Shown here: piece by piece, positions 35,757 through 48,228 of the stretch | How the letters are laid out: each line of letters starts with the position of its first letter | Position numbering within the stretch: the stretch's first letter is position 1 | Source of the DNA: Rhodocollybia butyracea | Taxonomy: Eukaryota > Basidiomycota > Agaricomycetes > Agaricales > Omphalotaceae | Assembly (NCBI GenBank): GCA_015501585.1 | Contig: JADNRY010000016.1 | Span: 488,170-552,169 of the forward strand | Length of the DNA stretch: 64,000 nt | Direction of reading: 5' to 3' | Position numbers and translations under genes: made by a program | Notes under the pieces: generated by a model | What the model saw: the letters and a program-made list of their open reading frames with translations, nothing else | Told to the model about the DNA's origin: nothing | Database searches by the model: none

Positions 35757-36316
35757 TACTTGCCTGACATCTTAACAAACCGCTGAAGATACAATTTTGG
35801 CTATCGCAATTCGCCATCGAACGTATGAGCTAAAGAAGGAATCAGTCAACTTGAATGAGAATATTAGAGCTAACAATGCACCTATTTATTAAATCCCTAA
35901 CAGCTCCTGAACGCTGAAAGCTGAAAAGAAAATATCCTTGGAACATCAAGAACAAGAGAAGACCAAATTCGATAGAAGATGAGGGAGGTGCAAGCCCTAG
36001 ACAAACATTTTGTGCGGGTCAGAAAATCACTGAGCCTACAATTCACGGCCATTTTTCGACTCTTCGAAATTTTTAAAATACATATAATCGCGTTTCCTAT
36101 AGTTTGAATGTGTCCCGTGGCATTACTATAATAATACTACCAAGAATGGCTCAAGTATTTACTTTACCACTGCATGTTCTTCCTGCTGGACAATATTGAA
36201 ACAGCCTTCAACTGAAGAACCCGTTGACAACTACTAGACATACTCTCAATATTCAAACAGTAGCTATGGTACATTGGCCAACGTCACTATTATTATTTCG
36301 TTATCACTTCGTTCTT

Positions 36317-36738
36317 TTACTCCGTGGTTCCATCGATATGTTTCTCCCTGTAGGCAGTTTCCTTCCCAGTCTATTGAAGAAGTCAGCGATGAGCATAGAC
36401 AAGGGGAAAAGTACGACTAGCATTATCATTGCGGATAACATAGCGAGGATCATCAGTGGAAGCCTGAATATATCTGAGTACTCTGTAAAAATTTGAAAGG
36501 AAAATTAGAAACGCACATTAACGGTCAAGCCTCGATCACCCGCAGGTTGCTTGCTGGTAACGACGTCTGTAATCTCTCCTTCAGTGGCATTGCCGCTACC
36601 GATGACGGGTTGATATTCAACATGATCCCCAACCTGATGATAGCTGGAGTATAAGAAGGTGCAGAGAAGAGTATGGGACAGACGCACTTCATAAGATCCA
36701 TTGTAAGTGTTCTTCAGTTCGTTCTTCGATTCGGACAT
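36317..36738 (-). CDS. Hva1-TUDOR domain small protein, copy 3
   Basis: Third copy, ATG at 36738 giving MSESKNELKNTYNGSYE. The core reads VGDHVEYQPVIGSGNATEG and EITDVVTSKQPAGDRGLTVN; exon 4 ends at TAA 36319-36317. One residue of the SKNE repeat differs (Leu for Ser). The frame appears intact. Copy 3 has no Bbc1-like start fragment in its usual place downstream; instead about 5 kb of other sequence follows before the longer Bbc1-like gene. Confidence 0.8.
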
Positions 36739-39700
36739 GATGAGAATATTCAAAAGCTGTGTGGGCTGGTATGTAGTGTTGCGAGTATAATGGAGGGATG
36801 AAAGATCTCATTGGAAGCTTTTATATCCGGGGGGCTTGGTTAGTGACGCAAAGTTGGGCATAACACTGTCATCATTGGTGAACGAATACTTAAGCGAGGG
36901 CGCTCCAACTTCTGAAGTCCGCTGCGACATGAGGCATGAATCAATTTTATTTTGCTCCTCTTTTGGCTAGTAAAATCTTACCTCAACTCACTAAACACGC
37001 CGACCTTGATATAGGTCAAGGTCGAGCGCGTTTTCGTAGTAGAAACAGTCTCAGACCGTAAAGCTTTGAAGCTGCAAGCAGGTGCTGAACGAAAGCAACT
37101 CAAGGCGGGTCACAAACCAACGAAAAAGTTTTGACTTATTTTATGCCGACTAGCCGAATTCAAACTTGAGTTGGACTTAGGATAATAACTCTCCGAAAAC
37201 CTGTATGGGAGTAATCGAGTGGTTTGTTCAGCCATAGAAAAAATATCAGCATTGGTACCTCAAACGTATTCTGGTGGTGCGTACAATTCTTCCGCTCTCT
37301 AATTCCATAATTTGTACTTTTAAATAGACCGGCCAAGGTTCCGATTCTCCTAGATCTCAACGTTCAACGTGCGTAGATGGATGTAGTAATTCAGAACTGT
37401 GGCGGGACGCAACTGCATATCGGCGCCTATTTAGCGCTAAGCGCGCGCTTCACGCGATTCTATGTCCATTTGAATACAAATGTTGCGCGTGAAGTATATG
37501 GATCTGGATTGAATACGTCGAGTCTTGGAACAGCGAGCGACAGGTATGGTGAGTCTAATCTACAAATCTGCGAACTTACAAACTAACAAGAAACATATAC
37601 GAAGGACTTACAATCCTTCCTTCGTACCAATGGGCTCGCCATCTACTTTCATTCCGGGCCCAAACATATGCAAGGAAATGTCGTCTCTAATGAATCCCAT
37701 CGGACACCCACTCTCACTTTGAATGAGAAATTCAAAGAAACCACCCAGATGTTGCAATCTCTAATCCCTGAAAATCCCTGCTCCAATTTTGATGCCAGCT
37801 AACGCCATGGATTGGAGACCTCCAGGCCATCCGGACTTGGGAATTCGATGTTTCTTCGCCTTCTTTTGTGCGCTTTTTCGACCGAACTTGTGTTCACGTC
37901 GATTTTCACGACTATCGTTACCGTCATTTACTCTTGAGTCAAGAAACTGATGAATCTAGGCGACATCTTCAACATGCGTTCCTTCTACCATCACTTTTGT
38001 GGGTGCCTGACTTGCGCAGGGTTGTATCCGTCTTCCGGAAATTTGGTCCCCTCTTCCAGCCCCATGCACCTTTCCCAGCTCCTTCATCTTTTCTGGCTGC
38101 CACGCACTTGTTGTGATTTTTTTTTTTGGAGACGATGTCGTACTCCGCTCTCAGGAGCGTTTTCGAGCAGCTTGAGTGGGTGGTGAAAGTCATAGTGAAG
38201 GAAGACGAGGCTAAGGGGCTATGAGAACGAGGAAAGGCGGGAATTGAAGAATTGAAGAAAACCCGATGATTATATCTAGTCAACATCTTCAGCGTGCTTT
38301 TCCCCCACCCCCACTTTCGGAAGACAAACAAAACCCTGCGTAAGTCAGCCATTTCCAGAAATTTGGTCCCCTCTTCCCAACAGATACACCTTTCGCGGCT
38401 CTTTCTTCATTTCTGGCTGCCACGCCGTCATCACACGTGTTGTGACTTTGTTCGTTTTCGGAGACGATGTCGCATTCCACTCTCAAGACCGTTTGCGAGC
38501 AACTAGAGTGGGTGGAGAAGATTGTAGTGGTGCAAGATTGAAGACGAACTTCAAGTTGGTTGATGAGGAACGAGGAATTGGTGACTAGAAATCTCTTGCA
38601 GTGAAATTGGAGGGGCATGAAGGCGGTAATGGTGGGCGGTATGAAGATATGCGAGTTGTCGAGTGTATTTGATCTGGTTCATTTCGAATTCGATCTCAGT
38701 GTATGGTGCCTCCAGTATGACCTCCCTCGACACCAGTTATTGCAAATGGAGCTCGGACGATGTCATCAAGCCTCTTACCAGCGTCATTGCGCGCGTTACA
38801 CCGTTTTCCGAAACTGGATTAGAGGGACGAGGAGATGCAGAGGCAATGTGAACTTGGCGGTGGAGAAGCTATCTACCGTGACCTCGACTTCCAAAGAGCT
38901 GTATTAAACCCCTCCAACGACGCTTATCTACTATAACAAATCACCGCAGTATACATGATATCTTCCCTCTTATCAACCCTGTAGCAGATCTTCAGTCTCG
39001 TTGTTAGTGTTGTCGCCGCAGAAACCTCGATGACATGAACCGCCATCGATGGATACCGAACCCTGATGTCGGATCAAGGAGGGGGAGAGCGCTCGCTCAT
39101 GAATTTCTTTTTCAAAGCTCAATCCGGACAGTGGACCAAGATATTCAATTTGCATAGATTGTATAGTGTGTGGGACACCGAAGGCTGCAATATGTGTGTT
39201 GATTTACCGACTACATGTCAATTTTTCTTCGCTCCTTTGCTCCTTCTGTCTTTAACCGTGGAGGCCCACCCGTTTGATCCATCTAGTTCGCATTCAAAAA
39301 CTCTTTCATCGGTGTTGCACTTTGGTTCCCGGCTGTGATTAATTCAACGGGTGGTAAGCAGACCCTGTCTATCTATCCGTTCGGAGTGGGTTACTGACCT
39401 CAAGATGTGCCTAGGCTTTTACTACAAGGAAAAAAGGTCTACAGATTTGAATATACTCCGCTATCGTGGCTGTCATGGCTATAATTTGAGCTTGTCTATT
39501 TATTCTAGGCTTTAGCATCCAGCTCCACAGAGTTAAGCTTCATACACAGAACATCGCTAATTAATCGCTAAAAGAACGACAAACTCAGGTACATCTTATC
39601 CAAGTATCTTAATGATGATCAAGACTGTTTCCCCAGATGTATGATGACCATCTGTGCCTAACCGTGCTCAAGCGATTAATTGAAGATCCCTCTACTTTTA

Positions 39701-40007
39701 AGACATGGCCAGGCATCTGAGTCAGTGGAACAAGTGCTGCGAGTCATGTACTTCGAGTTGGTTGGGACATCAAGATGAAGGTGTACCACTACCTGCGCTT
39801 TGGTGAATGGTATTTTATTCCCTTCATCTTTAAACATTTACAAGTTGACAAGACTTGATTGACAAATACACCCGGGCCACTTTCACTTGCGTCGCATTGC
39901 CTCCCTTGATACAGTCCAGTGGTACCTTAGCAGACTTACGCGCTGACAGCTATAAAAGGACATAAGATTTTCCTCAACTCTATAGCACGACAAACTTTAC
40001 CAACTTT
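36739..40007. other. region without a recognised gene, with one local duplication
   Basis: 36739-37230 is the upstream block of TUDOR copy 3. From 37230 to 40007 no family was recognised. A local direct duplication lies at 37958-38525. Plus-strand frames near 38617-38907 and 39066-39338 are open but unlike any family known to me. 39340-40007 holds the promoter region of the following membrane protein. Confidence 0.5.
37958..38525 (+). repeat. diverged direct repeat of about 240 bp
   Basis: Segments 37958-38195 and 38285-38525 align: both contain AAATTTGGTCCCCTCTTCC, a CACCTTTC/CGGCTC/CTTCAT stretch, TTTCTGGCTGCCACGC, TTGTGA, GGAGACGATGTCG and GAGTGGGTGG. The copies differ by small indels and substitutions. 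No coding frame is shared convincingly between them. Confidence 0.75.
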
Positions 40008-41374
40008 ATGAACCTAACCCAGGTTGAACAGATTATCGTCGAAGTTGCGGTTGGAATGGGTGTGTGGGGTACGCGAAAAACATTTAATGGCCCTAGAATG
40101 CTGTCCTGGTACTAGCTGTTCTTTGCACAGGAATTAATACAGCACTAGTGTTCCTCACAGCGTACACGCTCATGTAACTTCTATTCTTGTCCTACCTATG
40201 TGGCCCTTGATCCATCAATTTCTTATTCTAGAAACAGAGGCATAATGGCGTCAAGGTCTCGTCAAGTACTTCTTGTCGTTATTTTTCCATGTACATTGGA
40301 GCGTGCGTCTCCGAAGTCGTCTATATTCTGAGATTTATTATCGTTATCAAAAATCTTGGGGGCCTCCCCTGGCACCGATTGCGGTTGGGCCGCAATCCGA
40401 GAAAACCTATTTTGCAATATTTACCGGCATCAACGTGAGTATGAATTCGTAATACTTATTCTTGCTGCTTCTCACAGTGACGATGGGCTCAGTATCTCTT
40501 GAGTGATGGAGTAGTATGTTGGCGAGCATGGGTTTTGTACCCACAAAATAAAGCAGCCAGAGGGCTCCTTGTGTTTTGTATGTTAGGTAGTGTGGGTATG
40601 TATCGACTCCTTTATTTTATCACAGTATACTATGGAACTGATTTCTTTATTTTGATGAAGCCTCACTTGTAACTGGCTTTTTGACCGGCACCAACTTGCA
40701 ACTTGTGGACGGCAAAGCATCTCCCACCACTGCATCTAACCTCACCTACTTTGTTCCACTTTTATTCACAAATGTGGTTGCCACAACATTGGTTGGAGTA
40801 AAATTCTGGTTGATATTTTCCCTGTATCTATTGAGTTTTGATTTGAAGGTTCATACAGGGCTTACCGCAGAACGATCTTTGCTCATCTTCATGGGCAGCC
40901 AAAACAGACATCACCAGTCAACCGTATTCTGATTTTGCTTATTGAATGTGGGATTATGTACTGTTTTTTCTGGGTGAGTTCCTTTTCATGGATTCTGGAT
41001 CTCAGTTCGATTCAGCAAAATGGGGGTCAGCCGGAATCATTTTTTCGCGCTGTACAGCACAGTATGATTAGAAAGTGGCTTTCAGTTTGCCCATGTTCTG
41101 CTGATGGACCATGTTCTGTTGATGGACCTTCTTTCTAACATTGACTTTTGAAGATAATTTCCATGGTTGGTAGTCTCTCCATTCTGGGGGACTATATTGC
41201 CGAAATATTTGATTGTATGCTCCCACAACTATCGGTGCGTGAATGATATCTTGGTATATCCAAGATACTTACTGGTTCATTTAGTGCATATACCTATCGA
41301 CTGTCATCCTTGTCTCGTTACAAACATTATTTGACCTGAAACACTCTGCTTTCAGGGCAAGCAGAATCAGTTGA
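40008..41374 (+). CDS. seven-helix basidiomycete membrane protein (receptor-like family, function unknown)
   Basis: Multi-exon gene. The ATG at 40008 reads MNLTQVEQIIVEVAVGMGVW, a donor GTACGC follows, and the next exon gives GINTALVFLTAYTL. Later exons read GIMASRSRQVLLVVIF, MYIGACVSEVVYILRFIIV, LLSDGVVCWRAWVLYPQ, NKAARGLLVFCMLGSV, LVTGFLTGTNLQLVDGKA with SNLTYFVPLLFTNVVATTL, RILILLIECGIMYCFFW and IYLSTVILVSLQTLFDL, ending at TGA 41374. The motif LSDxxVxWRAWVL marks an abundant Agaricomycete family of seven-helix proteins with no known role. Several exon joins were not proven, and the segment 40250-40440 changes frame between GIMAS and MYIGA, so a break cannot be excluded. Different family from the DUF6534 gene at 23863. 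Confidence 0.6.
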
Positions 41375-42189
41375 AAGCCGGATAGATTTGCCAGAACTAA
41401 ATCGGATAGTGAGATTAGTATCCATACACCATGGATTGGGACAAGTTTTGTGGAGAGGGTTAGAAAAGATTTCCACTTGGAATACAGTTGGCCAAGTAAA
41501 TGCTGATACGGTTGTTCTCGATGGGGATGCTGAGAAACCCTGGAATCTGTCTAAAGTAATCTTTGTCAATAAGCTATATGTACCGAGGCGTGGGTTAAAT
41601 TCGTGTTTGCTATGTCTTTGAAGAAAGCCTAACAAGAAAAACGCGTCAATTAAGGAGTGATGGGATATTTGGAAGAAAAAAAACGGGGAAGAAGATAAAA
41701 AAGGTAATGAGAAAAACTTACCAGGCTTATCAAGGGCTGAAAGGTCAAGTTCAGCTAAGAGCAAGGCGCTAAGAGGTGTTTTTGAGAAGGCATGGCAGCA
41801 GCAGAGGATAGCGGCTTAGGAAGCAGCGCCATACCAAGACCGGTCACGGTCTCAGTATGACCGTTTTCTCAGCGGTCACAATACTAGTAGCTATCCTTAT
41901 TCCTAGATAGGCACAGGGAGCCAAACAGGGAACGCGACTGTCTCGTTCTCCCACCGCGTAGCGAATGGTACCCCATGCGGTCATACGAGCCCAAGACACG
42001 CGCAGAGGCGACGCAATGCAGCCTGTATCAAACCTTGAGTTGAACAAATGCACTTGAGTGAGGCGCTGCAACTTCTGAAGACAGATACGCGATCAAAAAA
42101 AATAAGCGCCATTCATTGGCTTAAGCGCTGAGCCTGGGAACCAGAGCTCATGCCAACCTTAATCGTTCGTCATCTAAACTGCATTCACC
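41375..42189. other. upstream region of the Bbc1-like gene
   Basis: About 815 bases. A weak copia-like frame at 41388-41621 is considered only a hint. 42060-42189 is the sequence that is also present in the TUDOR array: GGCGCTGCAACTTCTGAAG here matches GGCGCTCCAACTTCTGAAG upstream of TUDOR copy 3 (about 36900), and the ACGCGATCAAAAAA block precedes the start codon. Confidence 0.6.
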
Positions 42190-45100
42190 ATGTCAGATCA
42201 ACCACCACCTCCACCAAAGTCAAAGCCTGGCTCTCTACGAGATCGGATTGCCGCCTTCGAGAAACCCACAGCTTCGAATAATGCTCCTCCGCCCCTTGCG
42301 CCTCGTCCAAAGGCTGGCCAAGTTTCTTGGAAACCGAAACAAGCAACTCCGCCAGACTCGCCGGCCGCTACAGATGAATCGCCAGCTCCTGCTAATCCGC
42401 CAAAGAAGGCCAGCGGAGGTATGTCTGCTTCTGATGCAAAGGAAAGCATCGGCAAAGGCGGAAGTTTGAAGGAAAGAATGGCTGCGTTACAAGGCAGAGG
42501 CGCTTTTGGCGCTCCTGCGCCGCCCGTTGCACCTAAACCTGCTATCGAGAAACCCAAATGGAAACCTCCACCACGTGTTGCATCGCCTCCTCATGAGGAA
42601 ACGGAAGGCGAGAAATCGGAAGAAGTCTTGCCAGTTTCTGTACCTGTCAAATTGCCTGCAGAAGAGCAGGAAATTGAAAATGAAACGGGAACAAAGACTG
42701 AAGAAGAAGAAGGGGAAAAGGAAGTTGATCCGGAGGAAGAAGAAAGACAAAGGGCGAGCTACGCTTGCAGCCAGGATGGCTCGTCTTGGCGGTGCTCGAG
42801 TAGGAATGGGCCCGCCTGTATTTGGCGGCCCTGCCTATCGGAAGAAATCCGAACCCAAAGTCGAAGATATGCCCAAGGATGCAGTATTGGAGCCCAAGAC
42901 GGAAGGTACGAATGATAACCAAGTATTGGTTGGTTTCATCTCATGTTATCTTCAGGACCTATTGTGCAATCGCCACCTGCAGATTCCGTTAAATCAGATG
43001 AAGAAACAAAGCAAGGTACGCGTCGCGAGGTATTTGCGTATTGTATTCTGATATCTTCGTAGACTACTTTGAAGCCCCAGAGCGCAAATCATCTAATGCA
43101 TCTTCTCTTCTATCTCCCGAATCTACGTCCTCAGCTACTACTTCCCTCGCACGCCCAGCTCTATGCCTGTACCTTCAGTTCCTCGCCGAGCCGGGCCCCC
43201 TCGACGAAAAGCTAAATCCCCTGCACCTCCTCCACCGGACGAGGATCAGGACAGCGTCGCACCTGTTGAGCCTACCTCAGGGGACAGAGAACCGGAAATT
43301 GGGCAAGTCTCTATCGGCGCCGATCCTGTGCTTGAGACGGCGGAGACACCCGCTCAAGTTATCGAACAGCCTATCATGACTGATCTGTTGATAGACAGCG
43401 CGCCAGAGCCCTCAGTCACTTCTCCGGAGCCAGCTGTATCCGTGCTTGTTCAAGAAACGCCCATCCCAACAATCAAGGCAGAGTTTCCTGAACCAGAGTT
43501 AACTGAGGTAGCTCCTGTAGTTACTCAGCCTGTTACCGAAGAAGCAGAGGATGTGCAGGACGAACCTGAAGGAGATGAAGCCGCGCGTCGTAAACGCGTT
43601 GCTGAGCGTCTGGCCAAGTCTGGCGGCGTAAATCCTTTCGCGATGCAACGTAAACAAAGTATTACTGCAGAATCTGTTGAAGAGACATCAGTTCCTTCAG
43701 CCCCGGATTCTCCTGTTTCTCAGAAGCGCGCGAGCATTAGGCGAGCTTCTACGGATTCAGTGCCGAGTTCTCCTCCTCCTCCTCCTCGTCGAAGTTCTCA
43801 AATGAGTATCACTTCTCCTCCTGTTCTACCTACAAAGAAGCCTAGTGTGGACTCAATTATGAGTCGGGATATAATATCTCATGATGGTAAATGATGTTTC
43901 GTTCTACTTTCTCTTCCCCATCCCTTCCTATTCTGTATCCGTAACAAATAACGTTTGTTGATACTTTTGCATTTTTTTTTTGGCAATGCTTGTTTTCCAG
44001 ACTCCTACGATGTTGGTTCGCCTATTCCTGCAGGAATTTCTGAAGAACCGGAATTCGAACGAAGCAGGGCAATGGAAGAAGCCGACATCACGGAACAGAA
44101 GCGCGAGGATCCCCAATTCGAAGCTGATGATGAAGATCAGCCTGAAGAGGAGGATGTGCCCCAGGAAGAGCCGATTCGCGTCCCACCACCTCCGCCAAAA
44201 GTCACGACGCCGTCACCTCCACCTGTCGCCGAATATGAATCTGAGGAAGACGAAGTTCCAGAACCTGCTCCACCACCTCCCCCACGACGATCAATTCCTC
44301 CTCCTCCTCGTATGATCCCTCAGCCTGTCGAAGACGAAATCGAACCAGAATTTCATACTCAGCCGGAGCTACCACCTGAGCCTCCTCGTCGATTGCCACG
44401 TCACCAAGTCTTCGAAGATGAAGGGGAAATGAGTGATGCTCCTCTTCCACACCCGAATCGTCGTTCCATTCCCCCTCCGTCTTTGAATCGAGCCGAAGAG
44501 GTGGGAGAGGGAGAGGAAGACCAATTAAGTGATGAGGATCCTAAGCCCATCCCCGCATCGCATCGTATGAGGCCGCCACCCCAGCCGGCACCTGAAGAAC
44601 ATTTAGAGGGAGAGGAAGATACAGCGGAGGTAGAGGCAGAAGAAGACGAGTTGGAAACAGCAGAAGAAATTTTGCCTACTCCTCCTAGACGCGCAAGGTC
44701 TCAAGAAGAACAGCCCTTCATGCAAGACGAACCTCTTATTGTACCTCCTCCGCCACCGAAAGCGGCTTCTACGGTTGCGTCGATTTCCCGGCGCAGAGCC
44801 TCTGAGCAAGTAGAGAACACTGAACCTGCTACTCCAGTTGCTTCTGCTTCGGACGAAAGCCAAACTATTGAGATCTTGGATGAAGACGATGGCGATCCTA
44901 TTGACCCGTCTTTCTATAGCCCTCCTGGTCGTCGAGCTTCAGCTGCAACACCCGTTGCACCTGCGCCGGAGCCAGAATCCAATCCTGTTGAAGATGAAGT
45001 AGACGAAGAGCAGGCTCGGAGAAGGACCATAGCGGAGCGAATGGCTAAACTAGGAGGACTGAAGTTTGGCGCAGCACCTATCCCTGTTCCCAGACCGCCG

Positions 45101-46504
45101 CCGCCGCCCAGGCATCAGGAACCTGAGGGAGAAGCTCCAGTAGAAGAAAACTCTGTTGAGGATGCCCCTGATGCTTTGAATGAAGAGGAAGAGGAGCGGG
45201 CACGGAAGGAACGGATTGCTGCGAAAATGGCTACCATGGCGGTATGCGCATTGGAATGCAGCCATACGGTATGTTCTCGGGTGGGGTACCTCAGCCGTCT
45301 TCTCGACCTCGTCGTGAGATATCTGAGGACAGTCAGGGTCATCAAGCTCCCGCCCCTTCTTCGCGTCCACCTCCCCGTCATGTTGCTCCTCCTCCACCAC
45401 CGCCACCACCTCAGGACATTGATTCGGAGCATGAGAGTTTACCTACCTCCGATGAAGGCGTGCGAGTTGAAGCGGAAGAAAGTGAAATGGAAGAGGTGAA
45501 TTACGAAGATGCAGTAGAAGAGCGCGAAGAGGAGACGGGCCCTCCCCCACCGATTCCTGGACGCGAAGGACGTGAAGTAAGACGAATCTCTGTCCAGCGT
45601 CCTCCGGTCCCCACTACCACACCCTCTCGGAAATCCAGCGCTCAGTACTCAAGGACAGATGACACTCTGACATCTAGAAAGTCGTCCGCCTCTCATCCTC
45701 CTCTCCCTACCTCCAATTCTGACTATGTGATGGTCGAAGGATCGGATGACGACGAGAGTCCGCCTCCTCCGCCTCCTCCGAGAGCTACTCGTCCTTCGGT
45801 ACCTCATCCATCAGCTCCTTCCAATATTCCGCCTTCCGAAAGCATATCTTCCCAATGGGAAATGCCTTCGATCCCCAGTGTCGACTTTGGTGCAAATGCC
45901 GACTTGTCATTGTCATGGACAGATGATATGGCCTCGTCAACTTCATCTGCCCCTCCTCCGCCTTCTGCTAAATCTATGAACCAGGCGCCACCTAAACCCG
46001 CTACAAATCTGACCGCCGATGACTTGGTCGCAGTTTGGGGTCGCGTGGGAGTCCAGGTATGCGAAAACGCGACGAAATTGTATGATCAGTCGAAGAAGGC
46101 ACTCATCGGAGACGGGACTTATCACGGATTCATCGAAGCCACCTTGCGAGATGTTCCCAATGCCGCTGGTATCTCCGGACAGGATTATGGATATCTCGTA
46201 TACATGCAATCGGGAGCCTCAGTGCAAAAACGGCTGAGCGACATCATGCCTGGAGATATAGTGTGGATGCATGACGCAAAGCTGAAAGGACACAAAGGGC
46301 TTCAAAAATTATAGCCAGAACGTGGGTTCCGGGGAGCCGCTTGTTGGGGTAGTGGGTGAATTTGAAGCGAAAAAGTACAAGATACGCGTGTTCCAGGCGA
46401 ACCAGCATGTAGGTCAGCAAACGGTGGAATCGGTTAGCTATCGATTGGAGGATTTGAAGAGTGGTGTGGTCAAGATTTTCCGCGTGTTAGAGAAGGAAAT
46501 GTAA
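42190..46504 (+). CDS. BBC1: Bbc1/Aim3-like actin-patch adaptor protein, several one-base frame breaks
   Basis: Pro/Glu-rich scaffold with a conserved C-terminal domain. The ATG at 42190 starts MSDQPPPPPKSKPGSLRDR. Repeated family elements follow (RMARLGGARVGMGPPVFGGP, RIAAKMATM ... MRIGMQPYGMFSGGVPQPS, RMAKLGGLKFGAAPIPVPRP) between acidic and polyproline stretches. The C-terminus holds the folded domain LVAVWGRVGVQVCENATKLYD, LRDVPNAAGISGQDYGYLVY, GDIVWMHDAKLKGHKGLQ and VGVVGEFEAKKYKIRVFQ, ending KEM at 46504. In yeast Bbc1 binds type I myosin and Las17 at actin patches. Reading through needs single-base shifts at about 42752-42754 (GGG), 43144-43146 (CCC), 45238-45239 (GG) and 46304-46308 (AAAAA). 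None coincides with a splice signal. They are either assembly errors or decay. No SH3 domain was found at the N-terminus. Confidence 0.75.
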
Positions 46505-46928
46505 ATTTGTACAGAGGATTTCTAGCTTTTCCAGTTTCGATCAACCCCAACATCCGCCATAAACAATGTTATTTATTACGACAACAATGCAAACTACGGC
46601 ACTTATCTCGCTTGAAACCGATCCTTGAAAAGGACCTACGAAGGATAACTCGACTGGTTTCCATTCGTCGGCACTTTATTAGCTTGGAACTCTGGACATG
46701 CTTGTAGAGCTTTAAAGCACACCCTGATTCTACGGTTGAGGCTATGAGTTGATAGCTTACCAATCTGAGGATGTGAGATGTCCTCCAGAGACAGACCCTC
46801 GCGCGCGTGAAGTAAATTGATAACATACGGTGGTCCAAGTGATGTGGATGATATGTAGTTTCATTACTCTCCCAATCCTTCCAGGAAGCTACTCCAAGTT
46901 ACAGTAAGAGAAAGTCGTGTATCTGAAT
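46505..46928. other. intergenic region between convergent genes
   Basis: About 425 bases between the Bbc1-like stop and the stop of the amidohydrolase gene on the other strand. No coding exon or RNA gene was recognised. Confidence 0.6.
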
Positions 46929-48228
46929 TCACTGCTGTAGTCCAAAAAACACTAAGGCATTCCCTCCTTTAACATTATCACATTCTTCCTGTCCCCATCC
47001 AGCAACCAAATTGATGGCTTCCAAATTATCCACGACACTTTTCCATCGTTCGCTTGCAAAAAGAGGAGGGAAGAAAGGATGATCGGTTCCAAAGAACATC
47101 CTCTTACTACCCTCCCTCCTGTCCGCTTGAAGCATTGTATTCTTGCTTCCGGTCTCGTAGCGACCTGCTCGGGATACAACCTCTGCAACAAAGCCAAGTT
47201 CCTCAGGGCCATACGCTACTGCGTCAAACCATAGTTTGCCAAGGTAAAAGCGAGCATCGTGTTTAAGACGAGAGGCGACGATAGGGTCATGATCAATGCA
47301 TGAAGCAAGGCGGGAGGAAAGCTGGAAGGTTTTTCAGTATTTTTCGATCCCTTACTTTCTCGAAACGCACCTGAGGAAGGGTTCCGCCGGAATGCGCGAG
47401 GAGAACTCTCAGATCTGGGAAACGGTCAAAAGCGCCGGAGAGAATGAGTCGAGTGATTGCCTACGTAGTTGCGGTTTGAGATGAGGATGTTTTTCAAAAG
47501 TGAACAGACGTTACCGTTGTAGTCTCAAAGGGAAACCCAAGTGCTATCAAGATCACGAAACGTTCAGAGGAGTAACAGATCTCTATACAGCAATTAGGAA
47601 TCACCTAGTGGAAGCACATGGCCATTGTCTTTGTCTCCCCAAGCGCTACTATCCACTCCGTAATGGGGTGCAGGAACACAACAAGCCCCGCCTTCTCAAT
47701 GGCTTGCCAAACAGGATCAAGAGCTTCATCGTCTAGTCCCTGTCCAAGACCTCTGGTACCCATTATGAGGCCTCTAAGATGCGAGGCCTGAGATATTTGC
47801 GAAATGGCTTCCAGAACGGAAGATACTGGTATTCCTGGAACTAAAGGCAAGAGACCAAGGCCATACAGACGTTTGAGAGACGAGTCCGATGAGAGAGAAG
47901 GTCCAGTGGCACAGTACTGCTCGAGGTCCGTGTTCAAATCTCGTGCCAGCGATTCTGCATCGGGTGGGGAAAGAAAGTCCAGCCATGGGTTCGCGAAAGA
48001 AACTATGGAGATGTCGATTCCATGTTGGTCCATAAAATTAAGCTTGTTATCTCGATCCCAGTAACTAGGACCAACTGGACGACCTGCGCTCGTCTCGTTC
48101 TCCAGGATAAAGAGACGTTCTTCGCCTGCTTCGTTGACCAAGATGCGTGGGGCGATTGAACGCGATCTTAGCCATGATGCATATCTTGGGAGATAGACAT
48201 GTGTATGAACATCGATGAGAGGTATCAT
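46929..48228 (-). CDS. amidohydrolase-2 family decarboxylase (ACMSD / uracil-5-carboxylate decarboxylase-like)
   Basis: TIM-barrel metal enzyme of the ACMSD group, which removes carboxyl groups from aromatic or semialdehyde acids. The ATG at 48228 starts MIPLIDVHTHVYLPRY, giving the HxH metal pair on strand 1. The active-site Arg region and SYWDRDNKLNFMDQHGIDI follow, then ANPWLDFL, GLGLLPLVPG, LRGLIMGTRGLGQGLDD and VFLHPHYG with the strand-5 His. After a first intron the frame reads ALGFPFETTTAITRL, LRVLLAHSGGTLPQ and, after another, WFDAVAYGPEELGFVAEVV. The end has KRMFFGTDHPFFPPLF with the conserved metal-binding Asp, ending FFGLQQ. About 370 residues; all key positions are present. The sequence cannot tell whether the substrate is aminocarboxymuconate semialdehyde or 5-carboxyuracil. 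Confidence 0.88.

Larger units (their letters stand above)
32600..37230. repeat. three-unit array of Hva1-TUDOR genes with Bbc1-like 5' fragments
   Basis: Three direct repeats of roughly 1.7-2 kb. Each carries a minus-strand TUDOR gene (starts at 33055, 35065 and 36738), a conserved upstream block (for example TATCCGGGG near 33134, 35145 and 36824; TTTTATTTTGCTCCTC near 33265, 35261 and 36946; CGAAAACCTGTATGGGAG or its variant near 33540, 35494 and 37194). Units 1 and 2 also carry a plus-strand piece of the start of the Bbc1-like gene. Unit boundaries drift through small indels. Confidence 0.85.

Noticed and set aside
41388..41621. Frame resembling the copia protease/pre-integrase border (NKLYVPRRGLNSCLL)
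   Set aside because: Only one short motif matches, with no integrase or reverse transcriptase nearby and no terminal repeats.
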